Shown one piece after another: positions 5,904-5,952 of a stretch of DNA of 5,952 nt. The translations under genes were made by a program, and so were the position numbers. Source of the DNA: Candidatus Coliplasma caballi (lineage in GTDB: Bacteria; Bacillota; Clostridia; Oscillospirales; CAG-382); NCBI GenBank assembly GCA_018065365.1, contig JAGHTH010000146.1, positions 1 to 5,952 of the forward strand, in the 5' to 3' direction. Numbering within the stretch: position 1 is the stretch's first letter; each line of letters starts with the position of its first letter. Below the pieces are notes generated by a model. That model ran no database searches and had not been told where the DNA came from. It saw nothing but the letters and a program-made list of their open reading frames with translations.

Positions 5904-5952
5904 CGATCATTTCCACGGCAAAAGAGAACGAGCTGAACATCGAGGACTATCT
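5903..5952 (+). pseudogene. Possible IS66-type transposase C-terminal remnant
   Basis: The frame from 5903 reads SIISTAKENELNIEDY and continues past the edge. It resembles the conserved stretch near the C-terminus of IS66 transposases (recalled form: YSIIETAKENGLNPYEYL). The in-frame codon just before it is TAA (5900-5902), and no other frame upstream carries the expected preceding transposase sequence, so this looks like a truncated remnant rather than an intact gene. Only 16 residues are visible, so the identity is tentative. Nothing shows whether the element is still bounded by inverted repeats. Confidence 0.45.

Overview
The window looks like a chromosomal piece of an uncultured Gram-positive, Clostridia-type bacterium (Bacillota). 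The evidence is lipoprotein signal peptides followed by Ser/Glu-rich linkers, strong AGGAGG-type ribosome binding sites, consensus sigma-A promoters, a DUF4358 lipoprotein, and a membrane-bound O-acyltransferase (MBOAT) next to a DHHW-family protein. No rRNA, tRNA or CRISPR array was found, and the genus cannot be fixed from this sequence.

Positions 1 to 4815 hold a tightly packed leftward operon. In transcription order it contains an AlgI-like MBOAT O-acyltransferase (start at 4775), a membrane-anchored DHHW protein (3372-2227), a lipoprotein with an Ig-like segment and an AlgX/AlgJ-like SGNH domain (2206-890), and a second lipoprotein that runs off the left edge (866 to beyond 1). Gaps between genes are only 17-23 bases and each gene has its own ribosome binding site. 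The likely joint task is to move acyl groups, probably acetyl, across the membrane (MBOAT) and attach them to an extracellular polymer (DHHW and SGNH proteins), as AlgI/AlgJ/AlgX do for alginate. The polymer is unknown because no synthase or glycosyltransferase lies in the window.

Positions 4776 to 4939 form a divergent promoter region. A leftward promoter (TTGTAA, 17 bases, TATAAT) drives the operon. A rightward promoter (TTGACA, 17 bases, TACAAT) drives a DUF4358 lipoprotein (4940-5455). An 11-bp perfect inverted repeat overlaps the leftward -35 element.

Positions 5456 to 5952 contain no convincing intact protein gene. The main signal is a stand-alone transcription unit on the minus strand: promoter (5784-5811), predicted RNA of about 190 nt with a self-consistent three-way-junction fold, and a 16-bp terminator hairpin (5587-5623). 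It faces the DUF4358 gene, so it has no co-directional gene to control in cis and looks like an independent, unassigned noncoding RNA. At the extreme right is a short stretch resembling the C-terminal part of an IS66-type transposase, with an in-frame stop just upstream, which suggests a remnant.
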